A stretch of DNA of 64,000 bases from Methylobacterium indicum (GCF_001043895.1 NZ_JTHF01000120.1:1-64000); one strand, 5' to 3'. Positions 21,092 through 31,680 are shown, counted from the stretch's first letter. The notes: generated from the letters alone by a model not told the origin. Numbers and translations are program-made.

Positions 21092-22104
21092 CGGCGCCCT
21101 CCCCGGGTCTGGGGCTCGGGCAGGGAGGCCAGGGCCTCCAGCGCGCTCAAGGGCGGCGGCGGTGCTGCGTCGGTGCGCTCGCCGGCCCGGAGCTTGGCCG
21201 AGCGGGCGCGGGGATTGGCCCGGCACTCGGCCTCGCCCGCGGCGACCGGCCCCTTGGTGGCGAGGGTGAAGCTGCGGGGTGCCGGCTGCGCCGCCATCGG
21301 CTGGTGGCGCGAGGCCGCCACCGCGCGGCCGCTGCGGGCCGAGAAGAATTGCTTGGCGATGCGGTCCTCCAGCGAGTGGAAGGTCACCACCGCGAGGCGC
21401 CCGCCGGGGCGCAGGGTGCGCTCCGCGGCATGGAGCGCCCGCTGCAGCTCGCCGAGCTCGTCGTTGACCGCGATGCGCAGGGCCTGGAACGTCCGCGTCG
21501 CCGGGTGGATGCCGCTGCCGGGCTCCGCCCGCACGACCCCGGCGACGATCTCGGCCAAGGCGGCCGTGGTCTCGATGCGGCCGCGCCGGCGCGCCTCGAT
21601 CAGGGCGCGGGCGACCGCCCGGGCCCGGCGCTCCTCGCCGTAATGGTAGATCACGTCGGCGAGCGCGGCTTCCGAGGCCTCGTTGACGAGATCCGCCGCG
21701 CTCTCCCCGGCCCGCTCCATGCGCATGTCGAGGGGACCGTCGAACCGGAACGAGAAGCCCCGCTCGGCCTGGTCGAGCTGCATCGACGACACGCCGATAT
21801 CGAGGACGACGCCGTCGGCGTCCGCGAAACCGTGGTCCCGCGCGAGCGCGTCGAGGTCGCCGAAGCGGCCCTGGACCAGCACGAGGCGACCGGCCTCCCG
21901 TTCCACCAGCGCCTGGCCGGCGGCGATCGCGGTCGGGTCGCGGTCGATGGCCAGCACCTGGTTGCCCGGATGGGCCGCCAGGATGGCCCTGGTGTAGCCG
22001 CCGGCCCCGAAGGTGCCGTCGATCACCCGGGCCGGCGCGTCGCCGAGGCGAAGCGCGCCCAGGACTTCATCGAGCAGGACAGGAATGTGGGGCGCGTCGG
22101 TCAC
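21088..22104 (-). CDS. rsmH: 16S rRNA (cytosine1402-N4)-methyltransferase
   Basis: About 338 residues. It starts [15 protein letters not shown] and has the SAM-binding [16 protein letters not shown], the FGDLDAL region, [15 protein letters not shown], and the late motifs [13 protein letters not shown] and [11 protein letters not shown]. It methylates C1402 of 16S rRNA. A GGGAGG ribosome-binding site precedes the GTG at 22104. The C-terminal 50 residues are Ala/Pro/Arg-rich and probably disordered. It is the first gene of this dcw cluster; no mraZ lies upstream. Confidence 0.96.
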   Translation of the reverse strand: MTDAPHIPVLLDEVLGALRLGDAPARVIDGTFGAGGYTRAILAAHPGNQVLAIDRDPTAIAAGQALVEREAGRLVLVQGRFGDLDALARDHGFADADGVVLDIGVSSMQLDQAERGFSFRFDGPLDMRMERAGESAADLVNEASEAALADVIYHYGEERRARAVARALIEARRRGRIETTAALAEIVAGVVRAEPGSGIHPATRTFQALRIAVNDELGELQRALHAAERTLRPGGRLAVVTFHSLEDRIAKQFFSARSGRAVAASRHQPMAAQPAPRSFTLATKGPVAAGEAECRANPRARSAKLRAGERTDAAPPPPLSALEALASLPEPQTRGGRR

Positions 22105-22557
22105 GGCCGGCCTCCCGAGACGACGACACACCGCGCGCGGCGAGCGCGCTCTGACGCGTGACGATCCATGGTGCTCCGCTGTCCGCACGAGCCGGGCCGA
22201 GGCCGGCCGGGTCCGGCGCCAGGGCGCCGCTCTGTCCACGCCCGACATCGCCGCGCGACCATCGGGCCCGCTTCGGCGGGGCATGGTCGCCGGTGCGGGA
22301 ATCGCCGGGAACGGGGTGGCTCGGGGTATCATGGGCCTCTGGGGTCGTCAACGCGAGGGCACACGCGACGGGCAGCACCCGTCCGTGTGCCATCAGAGAC
22401 CAGCAAGGTTAACGAAGGCTTGTGACACCGGCGGGCACCGGCGGAAAGTCGAGGCGTCGTCGCCTGTTCGGGAGGCCGACCGGACTCTACCTCGGCAATG
22501 CGTCCCGGGCGGCGGCGGCTGAGCGCCGGCCCGGAGGCATCACTGTCGAGAAATTGG
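22105..22557. other. Leader region between rnpB and rsmH
   Basis: About 450 bases without a credible gene; in particular no MraZ coding sequence in any frame. It contains a strong hairpin (ggcacacg/cgtgtgcc with an inner gacggg/cccgtc stem, 22358-22391) that may terminate or process the rnpB transcript. A TTGACG box on the minus strand (22344-22349) could be a -35 element for rsmH, with only a weak -10 (GATACC) after 15 bases. Confidence 0.45.
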
Positions 22558-22990
<433 letters not shown>

Positions 22991-23164
22991 GCGCCGATGT
23001 GCGACGCGGGCGCGCCGGCGTCAAGGCACAGGCGACGCGAGCGTGCCCGCGTCGGGGCGGCCGTGCCCCTCGCGGCTCCTCGCGCGGGTTGCCGCGCTCG
23101 GGATACTCCCTACCTGCCCGTATCAAGGCCGCCGCACGCGGCCGCCGCCACGGAGGCAACCCTG

Positions 23165-23335
23165 ATGAGCGAGAACATCGAGGCGGGCTGGACGCTCGAC
23201 ACCGTGCAGCAGCTCCGGACCATGGCGCGGGAGGGCATCCCGGCGTCCGTCATGAGCCTGAAGCTCAAGCGATCGGTCACGGCGATCCACGCCAAGCTCG
23301 CCGAGCTCGGCATCACGCCGACCGCCGAGGCCTGA
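23165..23335 (+). CDS. Small conserved-looking helix-turn-helix-like protein
   Basis: The 56-residue protein has a ggaggc ribosome-binding site 8 bases before the ATG. Its core, LRTMAREGIPASVMSLKLKR then SVTAIHAKLAELGI, reads as three short helices of the type found in SANT/GcrA-like or resolvase-like DNA-binding domains: a helix, AREGIPAS, then a recognition helix. It is divergent from rnpB and convergent with gloA. The codon use and ribosome-binding site make it a real gene. DNA binding is inferred only from the pattern. Confidence 0.75.
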   Translation: MSENIEAGWTLDTVQQLRTMAREGIPASVMSLKLKRSVTAIHAKLAELGITPTAEA

Positions 23336-23350
23336 GCCCGGGACCTGCGA

Positions 23351-23380
23351 GCGGGCGAGCCGCGAAGGCGGCCCGCCCGC
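23351..23380. terminator. Bidirectional hairpin between convergent genes
   Basis: The GC-rich inverted repeat gcgggc...gccgc/gcggc...gcccgc lies in the 51-base gap between the stop codons of the 56-residue gene and gloA. There is no T-tract. Confidence 0.45.
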
Positions 23381-23386
23381 CATGCC

Positions 23387-23827
23387 TCACCAGCTGCCGG
23401 TGTTCTGCATCGAGGCCCAGGGCTCCTGCGGCGGCTTCGCGCCGCCCTTCTGCAGGATCTCGATCGAGATCCCGTCCGGCGAGCGCACGAACGCCATGTG
23501 GCCGTCCCGCGGCGGGCGGTTGATGGTCACGCCGGCATCCTGGAGCTTCTGGCAGGTCGCGTAGATGTCGTCGACCTGGTAGGCCAGGTGACCGAAGTTG
23601 CGCCCGCCGGTATACTCCTCCGGGTCCCAGTTGTAGGTCAGTTCCAGCAGCGGGGACTTCGTGTCCTTCGCCCGCGCGGCATCGCCCGGGGCGGCCAGGA
23701 ACACCAGGGTGAAGCGGCCCTTCTCGCTCTCGGTGCGGCGCACCTCCTGCAGGCCGAACTTGTTGCAGTAGAAGTCCAGCGCCCGGTCGAGATCGGCGAC
23801 GCGGACCATCGTGTGCAGGTATTCCAT
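23387..23827 (-). CDS. gloA: Lactoylglutathione lyase (glyoxalase I)
   Basis: The 146-residue vicinal-oxygen-chelate enzyme converts the methylglyoxal-glutathione hemithioacetal to S-lactoylglutathione. Metal ligands are in YLHTMVRV (His), LLELTYNWD (Glu), [11 protein letters not shown] (His) and SIEILQKG (Glu), as in GloA. The [13 protein letters not shown] segment is family-typical. The length is slightly above the E. coli enzyme. It stands alone in the minus strand. Confidence 0.93.
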   Translation of the reverse strand: MEYLHTMVRVADLDRALDFYCNKFGLQEVRRTESEKGRFTLVFLAAPGDAARAKDTKSPLLELTYNWDPEEYTGGRNFGHLAYQVDDIYATCQKLQDAGVTINRPPRDGHMAFVRSPDGISIEILQKGGAKPPQEPWASMQNTGSW

Positions 23828-24016
23828 GGGGCTCTCTCGTCCTCGTGGCCGGATGCGCAGGGGCCGCCCGGTTTCGGCGTCGTAGCTAGGGCACGGGTGC
23901 TCCCGCGGGGAGCCCCGCGCATCCCGCGTTGCGCTGGGGCCGGCGGCGGTGCAAAGCCTGATTCCTCAGATCCCGTCCGAACCCCGCGCCGTTCGCGAGC
24001 GCCCGCGAGACCCGCC

Positions 24017-26689
24017 ATGCAGACGATCGTCCGCCTCGCCGACTACCGCCCCAGCGACTACCTGATCGACCGGGTCGACCTCGACGTGCGCCTGCATCCG
24101 ACCGAGACCCGGATCACCGCGACGCTGGGCTTGCGGCCGAACCCGGCGGGCGAGCCGGGCGCGCCGCTCGTCCTCGACGGTGACGAGCTGACGCTCGTCG
24201 CCATCGCGCTCGACGGCCAGCCGACCGGGCCCGGCGCGGTCGCGGTGACGCCCCGGGCGCTCACCCTGCACCAGCCGCCGCAGCGTCCCTTCGTCCTCGA
24301 GATCGAGACGCAGGTGAACCCGAGCACCAACACCAAGCTGATGGGGCTCTACCGCTCGAACGGCGTCTACTGCACCCAGTGCGAGGCCGACGGCTTCCGG
24401 CGCATCACCTACTTCCTCGACCGGCCGGACGTGATGGCGGTCTTCACCACCCGGATCGAGGGCAGCCGGGAGGCGGCGCCGGTGCTCCTCGGCAACGGCA
24501 ACCCGGTCGAGCAGGGCGAGGCGGGCCCGGGCCGCCACTACGCGATCTGGCACGACCCCCACCCGAAGCCCGCCTACCTGTTCGCCCTCGTCGGCGGCCG
24601 GCTCGGCCGCGTCGGCTCGCGCTTCACCACCATGGAGGGCCGCGACGTCGAGATCGCGGTCTATGTCGAGCCCGGCAAGGAGGGCCGCGCCGACTTCGCC
24701 CTCGACGCGGTGGCCCGCTCGATGGCCTGGGACGAACGCACCTTCGGCCGCGCCTACGACCTCGACGTCTTCAACGTCGTCGCGGTCTCCGACTTCAACA
24801 TGGGGGCGATGGAGAACAAGGGCCTCAACATCTTCAACGACAAGTACGTGCTGGCGAGCCCCGAGACCGCGACCGACGCGGACTACGCCAACATCGAGGC
24901 GATCATCGCCCACGAGTACTTCCACAACTGGTCCGGCAACCGGGTGACCTGTCGCGACTGGTTCCAGCTCTGCCTCAAGGAAGGTCTGACGGTCTTCCGC
25001 GATCAGGAATTCTCGTCCGACGAGCGCTCGCGCCCGGTCCATCGCATCGCCGAGGTGCGGACGCTCCGCGCCCGCCAGTTTCCGGAGGATGCCGGGCCCC
25101 TCGCCCATCCGGTGCGGCCGCAGGCCTATCGCGAGATCAACAACTTCTACACCGCGACGGTCTACGAGAAGGGCGCCGAGATCGTCCGGATGCTGCGCAC
25201 GTTCCTCGGGCCCGAGACCTTCCGGGCCGGCATGGACCGCTACTTCACGGTCTGCGACGGCACCGCCGCCACGGTGGAGGACTTCCTCGCGGCCTTCGCG
25301 GCCGAGAGCGGGCGGGATCTCTCCGCCTTTTCCCGCTGGTACGCCCAGGCCGGCACCCCGACCGTCGCGGTGTCGAGCACCTACGACGCGGCGGCGCGGA
25401 CCTACACCCTGACGTTCCGCCAGAGCCTGCCGGTCGTCGCCACCGAGGCCGCCGCCCCGGCCGCGCCGCAGCCGCTGGTGATCCCGGTCGTCCTCGGGCT
25501 CGTCGCCCCGGGCGGGGGACCGGTCGAGGCGGCGAGCGAGCGGGTGCGCGACGGGGTGTTCGTGCTCGACCGGGCCGAGGACAGCCTGGTCTTCGGCGGG
25601 CTGGATGCGGCCCCGGTGCCGTCGCTGTTTCGCGGCTTCTCGGCGCCCGTGAAGGTCGAGCACGCGCTGACCCGCGACGAGCGCCTGACCCTGCTCGCCC
25701 ATGACGGGGATGCCTTCAACCGCTGGCAGGCGGCCCAGAGCCTCGCCATGGAGGTGCTGGTCGGGCGGGCCCGCGCGGATGCCCCCCTGGCTGGCGAGGC
25801 CGGGCCGGACGGCGCGAGCCTCACCGCTGCGCTGGCGACCTTCCTCGACGGCGAGGCCGCGGCTGGCGGGACTCTTGCCGATCCCGCCTTCGCGGCCCTG
25901 GTCCTGACCCTGCCGGGCGAGCAGGAGATCGCCCAGGCGATCGGCGCCGAGATCGACCCGGACGCGATCTGGCGCGCCCGCCAGACCCTGCGGGTGCAGC
26001 TCGGCCGCGACCTCGGCCCCCGGCTCCTCGCCTTGCGCGAGGCCCTGGCCGAGCCGGAGGGCGCGCCCTTCAGCCCCGATGCCGCCAGCGCCGGACGCCG
26101 GTCCCTGCGCAACGCCGCCCTCGACCTCGTGACGGCGGCCGACCCTGAGTCCGGAACCGCGCTGGCCGTGGCGCAGCTCGCGGGGGCGGCGACCATGACC
26201 GATCGCCTCGCGGCGCTGGCCACCTTGAGCCTCGTGCCGGGGGAGGCCCGGGAGACTGCGCTCGCCCGTTTCGGCGAGGCCTATCGCGGCGAGCCCCTGG
26301 TGCTCGACAAGTGGTTCGCCCTCCAGGCGATGATCCCGGAGGCCGGTACCCTGGAGCGGGTCCGCGGCCTGATGCACCACGCCGCCTTCTCGCTCGGCAA
26401 CCCGAACCGGGTCCGCTCCCTGATCGCGAGCTTCAGCCTCAACAATCCGAGCCAGTTCCACCGGCCCGACGGCGCCGGCTACGACCTGACCGCGGAGGTC
26501 GTGCTGGCCCTCGACGGAAAAAACCCGCAAGTCGCGGCGCGGCTGCTAACCGCCTTCAATACTTGGCGTATGGTCGAGGGCGGCCGCCGCCGGCACGCCG
26601 AGGCGGCGTTGCGCCGGGTCGCGGAGGCACCGGGCCTCTCCCCCGACGTCAGCGACATCGCCGGACGGTCGCTCGCTCCGGCGAGATAA
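24017..26689 (+). CDS. pepN: Aminopeptidase N (M1 zinc metallopeptidase)
   Basis: The 890-residue cytoplasmic aminopeptidase has the substrate-binding GAMENKG, the zinc site HEYFH (residues 299-303) with the third ligand Glu322 in LKEGLT, and the downstream catalytic Tyr region (ATVYEKGAEIVRML). The C-terminal half has the alpha-helical domain of the E. coli-type PepN, ending with the conserved NPNRVRSL and FNTWRMVE-like segments. The ATG at 24017 gives the N-terminus MQTIVRLADYRPSDYLIDRV. Confidence 0.96.
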   Translation: MQTIVRLADYRPSDYLIDRVDLDVRLHPTETRITATLGLRPNPAGEPGAPLVLDGDELTLVAIALDGQPTGPGAVAVTPRALTLHQPPQRPFVLEIETQVNPSTNTKLMGLYRSNGVYCTQCEADGFRRITYFLDRPDVMAVFTTRIEGSREAAPVLLGNGNPVEQGEAGPGRHYAIWHDPHPKPAYLFALVGGRLGRVGSRFTTMEGRDVEIAVYVEPGKEGRADFALDAVARSMAWDERTFGRAYDLDVFNVVAVSDFNMGAMENKGLNIFNDKYVLASPETATDADYANIEAIIAHEYFHNWSGNRVTCRDWFQLCLKEGLTVFRDQEFSSDERSRPVHRIAEVRTLRARQFPEDAGPLAHPVRPQAYREINNFYTATVYEKGAEIVRMLRTFLGPETFRAGMDRYFTVCDGTAATVEDFLAAFAAESGRDLSAFSRWYAQAGTPTVAVSSTYDAAARTYTLTFRQSLPVVATEAAAPAAPQPLVIPVVLGLVAPGGGPVEAASERVRDGVFVLDRAEDSLVFGGLDAAPVPSLFRGFSAPVKVEHALTRDERLTLLAHDGDAFNRWQAAQSLAMEVLVGRARADAPLAGEAGPDGASLTAALATFLDGEAAAGGTLADPAFAALVLTLPGEQEIAQAIGAEIDPDAIWRARQTLRVQLGRDLGPRLLALREALAEPEGAPFSPDAASAGRRSLRNAALDLVTAADPESGTALAVAQLAGAATMTDRLAALATLSLVPGEARETALARFGEAYRGEPLVLDKWFALQAMIPEAGTLERVRGLMHHAAFSLGNPNRVRSLIASFSLNNPSQFHRPDGAGYDLTAEVVLALDGKNPQVAARLLTAFNTWRMVEGGRRRHAEAALRRVAEAPGLSPDVSDIAGRSLAPAR

Positions 26690-26767
26690 TGCACAAACCT
26701 CTGTAACGACAGGTAGAATCGCGCATCCCGTCCGTCCGGTGGGGGTCGGGCTCAGTGGTTAACACTT

Positions 26768-26811
26768 CATTTCCACGACGCGAGACGCTGGACAAAATGC
26801 TTGTGGAAATG
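26768..26811. promoter_or_regulatory. Candidate operator: 9-base inverted repeat
   Basis: catttccac (26768-26776) and gtggaaatg (26803-26811) form a perfect inverted repeat with a 26-base spacer, about 80 bases before the kinase start. Just upstream lies agtggttaacact, a near palindrome with a TTAAC core. Either could be a regulator site; the binding protein is unknown. Confidence 0.35.
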
Positions 26812-26888
26812 CCAGATTGAGCCTCGATTCGGGGGCCTGCTGGAAACCTCCGCGGCATCTGTCTTTCTGTTCCGTTGGGGGTTTGGGT

Positions 26889-29252
26889 ATGCTGGAGGCG
26901 GATCCCGCCCCCTTCTCGGAGCGTGCCGCGACGATCCTCGGGATCAGCCGGTCTTCGAAGACGGCGCACCAGCGGCTCGCCCATGCCGAATCCTGGCTCC
27001 GCTTCGCCGTTCCGGCGATGCTGGCGGCCTTCCTGATCTGCCTCGCCACCGTCACCGCCCTGCAGCTCACCGGTCACCGCGAGGAGGTGGTGGGCGATGC
27101 GCGGCGCGAGATCGACCTCGTGGCCCGCCTGCTGGCCGGGACGCTGCCGACCGCGCTGGCCCGGCCCGCGCCGATGCCCGGGCTTGCGGAAGCCGTGACG
27201 CCGGCCGTCCTGCGCGAGCGGCTGGTGCGTCTCCTGCCCGTCGGCAGCCTGCCACCCGGCCGGACCGTGCTGCTGATCGGCGCCGACGACGCGATCCTGG
27301 CCGCCATGCCGGAGCGCCCGGGCCTACCCCGCGGCTTCGCCGAACTCGTCGGCGAGGTTCAGGTCCTCGGCATCATGGGCGAGCGCGCCGGCGTGCTCCC
27401 GGTGGTGCTCGGCAACGGCGAGCGGGCGCTCGCCACCGTGCGGACGGTGACGGGGGGCGGCGGGGTCGCGCAGGTCGCGGTGGTCCAGACCCTCGATTCG
27501 GTGACGGCGATCTGGAGCACCCGGGCGCGGACCGCGGCGGTGCTGGTCGGCGCGGTGGCCCTGGTGGTGGTCTGCACCGGCCTCGCCTACGCGCTCCAGG
27601 CCGACCGGGCCCGGGCCGTCGACCGGGTCTGCGAGCAGGTGCGCCAGCGTCTCGACACGGCGCTCGGCCGCGGGCGCTGCGGCCTGTGGGACTGGGACAT
27701 CCCGCGCGGCCGGATCTACTGGTCGGATTCGATGTACCAGCTCCTCGGTTACGTCCGGGAGCAGGAATTCCTCTCCTTCGGCGACGTCAACGCCCTGGTC
27801 CACCCGGACGACACCGACCTCTACGGCCTCGCGCGCCAGCTGGCGGCCCGCGACACCACCGTCGACCACGAGTTCCGCATCCGCGCCGCCGGCGGCGACT
27901 GGGTCTGGCTCAAGGCCCGGGCCGAGATCGTCCAGGATCTGGAGGATAACGGCCGCCACCTCGTCGGCATCGTCATCGACATCTCGGAGCAGCGCCGGCT
28001 GGCCGAATCGACCGCCACCGCCGACATGCGCCTGCGCGACGCCGTCGAAGCGGTGTCGGAGGCCTTCGTGCTCTGGGACGCGCAGAACCGCCTGGTCCTG
28101 TGCAACTCGAAGTTCCGGCGCCTGCATGCCCTCACCGCCGACGAGGCGCAGCCCGGGCGCCGCTACGACGCCATCATGGGGCGCGCCGCCCTGCCGACCG
28201 TGCGGCGCGAGATTCCCGCCGGCGAGTTCCCGGAGGCCGGCGCCCGCACCTTCGAGGCCGAGCTCGCGGACGGCCGCTGGCTGCAGATCAGCGAGCGCCG
28301 CACCAAGGATGGCGGCTACGTCTCGGTCGGCACCGACATCACGGCGCTGAAACGCCACCAGGAGCGCCTCGTGGAATCCGAGCGCCAGCTCATCGCCACC
28401 ATCGCCGACCTCAAGCGCTCGCGCCGCACCCTCGAGATCCAGACCCAGCAGCTCGCCGACCTCGCCGAGCGCTACCTCGACCAGAAGGCCCAGGCCGAGA
28501 GCGCCAACCGCTCCAAATCCGAGTTCCTGGCCAATATGAGCCACGAGCTGCGCACCCCGCTGAACGCCATCCTGGGCTTCGCCGAGGTGATGGAGGGCGA
28601 GGTCTTCGGGGCGCTCGGCTCCGAGAAGTACCGCGAATATTGCCGCGACATCCGGTCGAGCGGGCATTACCTGCTCTCGGTCATCGACGACATCCTCGAC
28701 ATGTCGCGGATCGACGCCCGCCGGGTGAAGCTCGTCAAGCAGCCGGTGGCGGTGGGCGAGGCGCTGGAGCGCGCCCTCAAGCTGATCGCCGAGCCGGCCC
28801 GCGCCAAGGGTCTCACGGTCAGCGTCGAGATGAGTGCCGACACCCTGGTGATGGCCGACGAGCGCGCCCTGCACCAGATCCTGGTCAACCTGCTGCAGAA
28901 CGCCGTGAAGTTCACGCCCGAGGCCGGCCGGGTCGCGGTGCGCACGCGCCGCGCGATCGACGCGGTCCACATCTTCGTCGAGGATAGCGGCATCGGCATC
29001 CCGAAGGCGGCCCTGCCGAAGCTCGGCTACCCCTTCGAGCAGGTCGAGACGAACTTCGCCCGCAGCTACAAGGGCTCCGGACTCGGCCTCGCCATCGCCC
29101 GCTCGCTCGCCGAGCTGCATGGCGGCGGCCTGCGCATCCGCTCCGAGGAAGGCGTCGGCACGATCGTCCTGGTGCGCCTGCCCCGCCCCGGCCTCAACGA
29201 GGCCGCCGCCGCGCAGGACGCCGCCCAGGACGCCGCCGACCTTGAGGCGTGA
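26889..29252 (+). CDS. PleC-like PAS-domain sensor histidine kinase
   Basis: About 787 residues. Two transmembrane helices (near 38-60 and 214-236) flank a periplasmic domain. Two PAS domains follow (about 260-375 and 385-495), then a coiled segment, HisKA with phospho-acceptor H552 in MSHELRTP, and HATPase_c with NLLQNAVKFT, EDSGIGIP and GSGLGLAI. The segment FGALGSEKYREYCRDI and the adjoining ILDMSRID are typical of PleC/DivJ/PdhS-type kinases that act on DivK and PleD in alphaproteobacterial polarity control. I infer a PleC-like role; orthology is not proved. The ATG at 26889 is preferred over an in-frame TTG at 26817. Confidence 0.8.
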   Translation: MLEADPAPFSERAATILGISRSSKTAHQRLAHAESWLRFAVPAMLAAFLICLATVTALQLTGHREEVVGDARREIDLVARLLAGTLPTALARPAPMPGLAEAVTPAVLRERLVRLLPVGSLPPGRTVLLIGADDAILAAMPERPGLPRGFAELVGEVQVLGIMGERAGVLPVVLGNGERALATVRTVTGGGGVAQVAVVQTLDSVTAIWSTRARTAAVLVGAVALVVVCTGLAYALQADRARAVDRVCEQVRQRLDTALGRGRCGLWDWDIPRGRIYWSDSMYQLLGYVREQEFLSFGDVNALVHPDDTDLYGLARQLAARDTTVDHEFRIRAAGGDWVWLKARAEIVQDLEDNGRHLVGIVIDISEQRRLAESTATADMRLRDAVEAVSEAFVLWDAQNRLVLCNSKFRRLHALTADEAQPGRRYDAIMGRAALPTVRREIPAGEFPEAGARTFEAELADGRWLQISERRTKDGGYVSVGTDITALKRHQERLVESERQLIATIADLKRSRRTLEIQTQQLADLAERYLDQKAQAESANRSKSEFLANMSHELRTPLNAILGFAEVMEGEVFGALGSEKYREYCRDIRSSGHYLLSVIDDILDMSRIDARRVKLVKQPVAVGEALERALKLIAEPARAKGLTVSVEMSADTLVMADERALHQILVNLLQNAVKFTPEAGRVAVRTRRAIDAVHIFVEDSGIGIPKAALPKLGYPFEQVETNFARSYKGSGLGLAIARSLAELHGGGLRIRSEEGVGTIVLVRLPRPGLNEAAAAQDAAQDAADLEA

Positions 29253-29460
29253 GGGACCGGCGACCGTTTCGATCGCAGCGTCCATCACGGTTCGCGACGG
29301 GTTTATCCGGGCTGGCCGAATTCTCGGCCATCCGGGCAGTTGAACCGGGGCGGCAGCAGGCTTACGCGGTCGCACGGGCCCGGGATCTGCCGCTCCTCGT
29401 CGAGGGGAACGACGACGTCCACACGGACCTCATTCCCGCCGCACCCTGACGTTCGGTTCC

Positions 29461-30624
29461 ATGCTCACGCCCTCCGCGCCCGGTCCCCAGGACACCCCTC
29501 CCTTCACGCCCACCCTCGACCAGTTCCGCCGCGTCGTCCTGAAGGTCGGATCGGCGCTCCTCGTCGACCGGGCGCGGGGGCGGCTGCGCCACGCCTGGCT
29601 CGCGGCCCTCGCCGAGGACATCGCCGACCTGCACGGGCGCGGCGTCGACGTGCTGGTGGTGTCCTCGGGCTCGATCGCCCTCGGGCGCACGGTGCTGGGC
29701 TTCGGCCCCGGTCCCCTGCGGCTGGAGGAGAGCCAGGCCGCCGCCGCCGTGGGCCAGATCGCGCTGGCCCGCCACTGGTCGGAGGCGCTCGCCCATCACG
29801 GCATCGTCGCCGGCCAGATCCTGGTGACGCCGCAGGACACGGAATCGCGCCGGCGCTATCTCAACGCGCGAGCCACCACCCTGAAGCTCCTCGAGGAACG
29901 TGCGGTCCCGGTCGTCAACGAGAACGACACGGTGGCGACCTCGGAGATCCGCTACGGCGACAACGACCGCCTCGCCGCCCGGGTCGCCACGATGATCGGC
30001 GCCGACCTCCTGGTGCTGTTCTCCGACATCGACGGGCTCTATACCGCCCCGCCCGCGAGCGACCCGACGGCCCGCCACCTGCCCGTCATCGCCCGGATCA
30101 CCCCGGAGATCGACGCCATGGCCGGCGGTCCGGCTTCGGAACTGTCGCGCGGCGGGATGCGTACGAAGGTCGAGGCGGCCAAGATCGCCATCCAGGGCGG
30201 CACCCAGATGATGATCGCCGACGGGCGGGGCAAGAACCCCCTCAAGGCGGTGGCGGGCGGCGCGCGCTGCTCGTGGTTCCTCGCCGGCTCGACGCCGGGC
30301 GCGGCGCGCAAGACCTGGATCGGCGGCTCGCTCGAACCCCGTGGCACCCTGACGATCGATGCCGGCGCGGCCCGTGCGCTGCAGGGCGGGGCGAGCCTGC
30401 TTCCTGTCGGAGTCACCCGTGTCGAGGGCAGCTTCAGCCGCGGTGACGCGGTGACGATCCGCTCGGGCGACGGCCTCGTTCTCGCCCGCGGCCTCGTCGC
30501 CTATGACAGCGACGACGCCGCCCGCATCCTCGGCCGGTCGAGCCGGGAGATCGAGGCGGTGCTGGGCTATCCCGGCCGGGCCGCGATGGTGCACCGGGAC
30601 GACCTGGCGCTGGTGGGGGATTGA
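29461..30624 (+). CDS. proB: Glutamate 5-kinase
   Basis: The 387-residue enzyme performs the first step of proline synthesis. The amino-acid kinase domain shows [37 protein letters not shown] then [13 protein letters not shown], and [13 protein letters not shown]-terminal PUA domain ([20 protein letters not shown] onward) is present as in E. coli ProB. proA and obg, often adjacent in Rhizobiales, are not in the window. The 208-base gap upstream holds no gene I trust. Confidence 0.95.
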   Translation: MLTPSAPGPQDTPPFTPTLDQFRRVVLKVGSALLVDRARGRLRHAWLAALAEDIADLHGRGVDVLVVSSGSIALGRTVLGFGPGPLRLEESQAAAAVGQIALARHWSEALAHHGIVAGQILVTPQDTESRRRYLNARATTLKLLEERAVPVVNENDTVATSEIRYGDNDRLAARVATMIGADLLVLFSDIDGLYTAPPASDPTARHLPVIARITPEIDAMAGGPASELSRGGMRTKVEAAKIAIQGGTQMMIADGRGKNPLKAVAGGARCSWFLAGSTPGAARKTWIGGSLEPRGTLTIDAGAARALQGGASLLPVGVTRVEGSFSRGDAVTIRSGDGLVLARGLVAYDSDDAARILGRSSREIEAVLGYPGRAAMVHRDDLALVGD

Positions 30625-30789
30625 GAAACTGTCCGGGCTTGCCTGCTGATCGAACCGTTCTCGCGTCGACGACACCCCGTCTCGAAGAGGGCGGCTGAGG
30701 CCGAGGGACGGATATCGGGGCCGGTCGTGCAAAGGCCGCGGTTCGTCGCCGGTTCGTGCGACCTGCAACATCCAGCACACGCGGGAATC

Positions 30790-31428
30790 ATGGGCGCCTT
30801 CTTCATCCGCTACCGGTGGCTGACGGTCGCTCTCCTCGTCGTCGTTGCCTTCGCGGTCGCCTTCGGCATCTGGTCGCGATGGATCACAGCCGATCCCCTG
30901 GACGCGTCCCTCTCCTTGTCGCCTCCCGGTCGGGTCGAGACGGACGTGTTCGTCCGCCTGTCCTGCCCGCACAGGCTCGGTCTCCGTCTGTCCAGCAAGA
31001 CGCGCGCACGCGAGGACATGCGGCGCCTCGTCGGGCAATACGGAACGGCCGAGGGGATCGCCATTCCGTTGCGATGGTCCTTCCGCGACATGGCCGGGCA
31101 GCTGGTGGCCTGGGGCAAAGCAGAGAATACCGGGAGCGACGGGTTCGACGCGGAGGGCTTCTACCGCGCCGTGAGCAATTCGCTTCCTCTTCCTCCCGGC
31201 CAGTACCGGTTGAGCGCGGCCCTGACGGAGGAGATGGCAGGATTTCAGGACGTTTCCGCCCAGATGTCCTTCCGATGCCACCCCAAAGCCTCGGCGGGAT
31301 GGCAAACCGATCTGCTGTTCTTCGGATTTTTCGCCTGGCTCCTCGCCTGGCCGATCACGGCGATACTGGCATTGTGGCTGACCGCCTTGGCGCTTCGCGA
31401 TCGGGGGCGGGCACGAGCGGTGCGGTGA
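30790..31428 (+). CDS. Two-helix membrane protein of unknown function
   Basis: About 212 residues. The first transmembrane helix (residues 10-29, LTVALLVVVAFAVAFG) is followed by a domain of about 140 residues predicted to be beta-rich and extracytoplasmic. It has two cysteines, in RLSCPHRLGL and SFRCHPKA, that could form a disulfide. A second helix (near 177-203) and a short Arg-rich tail end the protein. The domain ends in a PPGQYRLSAAL strand typical of Ig-like folds and reminiscent of DUF5625-type proteins. The gene has weaker GC-codon bias than its neighbours, a poor ribosome-binding site and no obvious operon partner. It could be horizontally acquired. Confidence 0.65.
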   Translation: MGAFFIRYRWLTVALLVVVAFAVAFGIWSRWITADPLDASLSLSPPGRVETDVFVRLSCPHRLGLRLSSKTRAREDMRRLVGQYGTAEGIAIPLRWSFRDMAGQLVAWGKAENTGSDGFDAEGFYRAVSNSLPLPPGQYRLSAALTEEMAGFQDVSAQMSFRCHPKASAGWQTDLLFFGFFAWLLAWPITAILALWLTALALRDRGRARAVR

Positions 31429-31598
31429 TAGCGGGAGCTTCCGTCGTACATACGTACCGAGGGCGATCCTGTTTCGGCTCCCGCGGTTCGGGGCCTGCCC
31501 TCGGTCGTGACAGTCCCGTGCGCAGCCTCGAGGCGAGGACAACTCGAGTCGAGCCCGCTGCGCGGTCAGTCGAAGCCCAGTAGCGCCCAAACACCAAG

Positions 31599-31635
31599 AA
31601 GGCGCCTGAAGGGCGTGTGCCGCCCCTGGCGCCTT
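31599..31635 (-). terminator. Terminator hairpin for the 71-residue gene
   Basis: aaggcgcc (31599-31606) and ggcgcctt (31628-31635) form a perfect 8-base stem that extends imperfectly with caag/cttg. On the minus strand it is followed by a T-containing stretch (TTCTTGGTGTTTG). It lies 45 bases past the stop codon. Confidence 0.55.
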
Positions 31636-31680
31636 GCTTGGCCATCGAGTGCGTTGCCCCGGGGAACCGGGGCGGCGCGA

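Noticed and set aside
23966..26530. An 854-codon minus-strand frame
   Set aside because: It lies wholly antisense to pepN and has shadow-type composition without motifs.
29253..29460. A 66-codon ORF at 29249-29449 before proB
   Set aside because: No ribosome-binding site and no recognisable sequence; it looks like leader DNA of proB.
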